Below, one piece after another: positions 60,218 through 64,000 of a stretch of 64,000 nt of DNA. This stretch comes from Hydrogenophilus sp. (lineage in GTDB: Bacteria; Pseudomonadota; Gammaproteobacteria; Burkholderiales; Thiobacillaceae), in NCBI GenBank assembly GCA_020725265.1, contig DYFK01000011.1:1-64000 (forward strand), read 5' to 3'. Numbering within the stretch: the stretch's first letter is position 1; the number at the start of each line of letters is the position of its first letter. The position numbers were made by a program, and so were the translations under genes. The notes under the pieces were generated by a model, which was not told the DNA's origin, searched no databases, and saw only the letters and a program-made list of their open reading frames with translations.

Positions 60218-61063
60218 ATGACCCGCCCGATCCTCTGGTTGTTCGCCATGCTGGCCGCCGCCCTGTCGCCGGCCGTCGGCGCGGCCGAACCGATCCGCTT
60301 CGCGCCCCTGCCCCTGGAAAACCGGGAAGCCACGGTCAAGGCCTTCAACCCGCTGGCCAAGCATCTGGAGCGGCGCCTGGGCCAGCCGGTCACGCTGGTC
60401 TATTTCGACCGTTACGACGACATCCTCGCCGCCTTCGAGCAGGACCGGATCGACCTGGTCTTTCTCGGCTCGCTGCCCTATCTCAAGCTGCGCCAGCGCA
60501 CCGACGCGGTGGAACCGCTGGCGCGCTTCAAGGAGCCCGATGGCCGCGCCGCCTACCGTTGCGCGCTGATCGCGTTCACCGACGATCCGGTCCGGCTGGC
60601 GAACCTGAAAGGCCGGCGCGTCGGCCTGACCCAGCCGCTGTCGACCTGTGGCTATCTGGGCGCCAACGCCATGCTGCGCGCGCGCGCCGGCATCCGCCTG
60701 GAGGAAACCGATTACCGCTATCTCGGTTCGCACGAAAAGGTCGCGCTGGCGGTGGTCGGCGGCGAGGTCGACGTCGGCAGCGTCAAGGAGGAGTTCGCGC
60801 TCAAGTTCGCGCCGCTTGGCCTGCGCGTGCTTGCCCATTCCGACTGGCTGCCGGCCACCGGCCTGTTCGCCAACCGGCGCGTGCTCGGCGCCGAACGCGT
60901 CGAGACCATCCGCCGTGTCCTGCTGACCACGCCCTCGCAGGTCTATCAGACCTGGGGCGGCGGCATCCGCCACGGCATGGCCGACGCCCGCGACGCCGAT
61001 TTCGACGCGGTGCGCCGGTTCGGCGATCCCGAGCGCGTCCCGGCGCCACGCCCGCTGCCCTGA
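60218..61063 (+). CDS. PhnD-like phosphate/phosphonate-type substrate-binding protein
   Basis: A 281-aa exported protein: signal peptide MTRPILWLFAMLAAALSPAVGA, then AEPIRFAPLPLENREATVKAFNPLAKHLERRLGQPVTLVYF, DILAAFEQDRIDLVFLGSLPYLKL and LKGRRVGLTQPLSTCGYLGANAML. Same family as the lipoprotein at 20012 and again beside a histidine kinase, with no ABC transporter. No ribosome site is seen because the 12-mer array reaches the ATG. A ligand-presenting role for the kinase at 61084 is inferred. Confidence 0.9.
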   Translation: MTRPILWLFAMLAAALSPAVGAAEPIRFAPLPLENREATVKAFNPLAKHLERRLGQPVTLVYFDRYDDILAAFEQDRIDLVFLGSLPYLKLRQRTDAVEPLARFKEPDGRAAYRCALIAFTDDPVRLANLKGRRVGLTQPLSTCGYLGANAMLRARAGIRLEETDYRYLGSHEKVALAVVGGEVDVGSVKEEFALKFAPLGLRVLAHSDWLPATGLFANRRVLGAERVETIRRVLLTTPSQVYQTWGGGIRHGMADARDADFDAVRRFGDPERVPAPRPLP

Positions 61064-61083
61064 GCGCGGCCCCGAACCCCGCC

Positions 61084-63267
<2,184 letters not shown>

Positions 63268-63302
63268 GCCCGGAGACTACGCCCGGAAGCGGATGGCCTG
63301 GC

Positions 63303-64000
63303 TCAGCCGCGACGATTGCCGCCGGCGACCATCCGGTACTCGAACAGCCGGCATTCGAGCGGGCCGTTGAACAACGGCACGCGCCGGCTGGCGGCCAGGC
63401 CGATGCGCTTGGGCAGTTCCGGATCGGCCGACAGCAGCCAGGCGGTCCAGCCCGGGAAATGCTGTTTCAGGTTATCGCCGACGGCTTCGTAGAAGGCGCC
63501 GGGATCATCGATTTCCAGACGCACGCCATAGGGCGGGTTGCTGACGATCACGCCGCTCGGCGCGGGCGGATCGACGTTGAGGAAATCGGCTTCCATGACG
63601 CGCACGCAGTCGAGCAGCCCGGCCGCCTTCAGGTTGAGGCCGGCCGCGCGGATCATGTCCGGGTCGATGTCGGAACCGTAGATCGGTAGCGGCCGCCGCT
63701 CCAGCGCCGCCGCCTCGGCGTTCTTGCGCAGGCGCGCCCAGGCGACCCGGTCGAAGTCCCTGAGATTCTCGAACGCGAAATGGCGGGCCAGGCCCGGCGC
63801 GATGTTGAGCGCGATCATGGCCGCTTCCAGCAACAACGTGCCGCCGCCCATCATCGGATCGTAGAGCGGCGTGTCCGGCGTCCAGCCGGACAGCCGAAGC
63901 ATGCCGGCGGCGAGGTTCTCGTTGAGCGGCGCCGCCGCCGCCTGCACCCGGTAGCCGCGCCGGTTGAGCGGCTCGCCGGACAGGTCGAGGTAGAGGGTGT
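63303..64000 (-). CDS. Class I SAM-dependent RNA methyltransferase, RlmL/THUMP type (partial, N-terminus outside window)
   Basis: The frame is open from the window edge at 64000 to a stop at 63303. Visible sequence includes LYLDLSGEPLNRRGYR, APLNENLAAGMLRLSGW, LYDPMMGGGTLLLEAAMIALNIAPG, IYGSDIDPDMIRAAGLNLKAAGL and SNPPYGVRLE, the SAM site and N6/N2 methylase NPPY motif of the RlmK/L (YcbY) family that makes m2G2445 in 23S rRNA. It ends after the methylase domain, so it lacks the RlmK half of the E. coli fusion. Confidence 0.92.
   Translation of the reverse strand, partial: TLYLDLSGEPLNRRGYRVQAAAAPLNENLAAGMLRLSGWTPDTPLYDPMMGGGTLLLEAAMIALNIAPGLARHFAFENLRDFDRVAWARLRKNAEAAALERRPLPIYGSDIDPDMIRAAGLNLKAAGLLDCVRVMEADFLNVDPPAPSGVIVSNPPYGVRLEIDDPGAFYEAVGDNLKQHFPGWTAWLLSADPELPKRIGLAASRRVPLFNGPLECRLFEYRMVAGGNRRG

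Overview
The window is a high-GC proteobacterial chromosome segment, most likely from a diazotrophic betaproteobacterium, possibly one with sulfur metabolism. Four things point that way: a DUF2863 gene, which I know mainly from Betaproteobacteria; an Azotobacter-like nifV-cysE-nifW-nifZ-nifM order; the sigma-54/NifA promoter signals; and a dsrA gene. No rRNA is present and genus is not assignable from this sequence.

Layout. (1) 1-4560, minus strand: edge of an accessory, probably anti-phage, locus. It holds a 1303-aa protein with a NERD nuclease-like domain, a degenerate kinase, a second kinase and a P-loop module, translationally coupled to an unknown gene that runs off the window. (2) 4844-6489: a small secreted Cys-rich protein and a BaiN/HI0933-type flavoprotein. 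(3) 6539-14244: nif block A. nifN, nifX, a small ORF, an RseC-like gene, a NifX-associated gene, a CCE_0567-type gene, fdxB, a 2Fe-2S ferredoxin, two unknowns, a short nifZ-like gene, a tandem nitroreductase and a TPR-like gene lie on plus; nifF faces them on minus. (4) 14280-23262, minus: a sensory operon of a REC-GGDEF-EAL protein, a PhnD-like lipoprotein and two hybrid histidine kinases. (5) 23348-32163: nif block B. A nif-type iscA, nifU and nifS are followed by an inverted dsrA, then nifV, a small ORF, cysE, a second TPR-like gene, nifW, nifZ and nifM. (6) 32262-34892: DUF3501, HdrD/GlpC-like and rubrerythrin operon with a perfect palindromic operator. (7) 34960-52822: housekeeping genes (YqaA, secF, secD, yajC, tgt, DUF192, RhlE-type helicase, pgsA, uvrC, tautomerase, uracil-DNA glycosylase, DUF2863, CDF transporter, nagZ, acpS), a GlyGly-CTERM subtilase with an inhibitor-like lipoprotein, queA and tRNAs Leu, Gly and Cys. 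(8) 52892-63267: namZ, a DOMON-like gene and a second binding-protein/histidine-kinase/GGDEF sensory region. (9) The window ends inside an rlmL-type methyltransferase.

How the parts fit. Four promoters carry sigma-54 -24/-12 elements with upstream TGT-N10-ACA NifA sites: nifN, nifF, iscA-nifUS and nifV (the last with one mismatch). They fall into two spacing classes, about 44 bp and about 92 bp between the upstream site and the promoter. Only the long-spaced ones show IHF-like sites. Together the nif genes cover FeMo-co scaffold and handling (NifN, NifX), Fe-S supply (IscA, NifU, NifS, CysE), homocitrate (NifV), electron donors (NifF, FdxB, 2Fe-2S ferredoxin) and maturation (NifW, NifZ, NifM). 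nifHDK, nifE, nifB, nifA and nifQ are not in the window.

Most unusual points: an orphan dsrA inside the nif region with an IscR-type-1-like site at its promoter; nifN driven alone without nifE; paralogous TPR-like genes in both nif blocks; the NERD/pseudokinase/kinase/P-loop protein; and six tandem 12-mers abutting the start codon of a PhnD-like gene.
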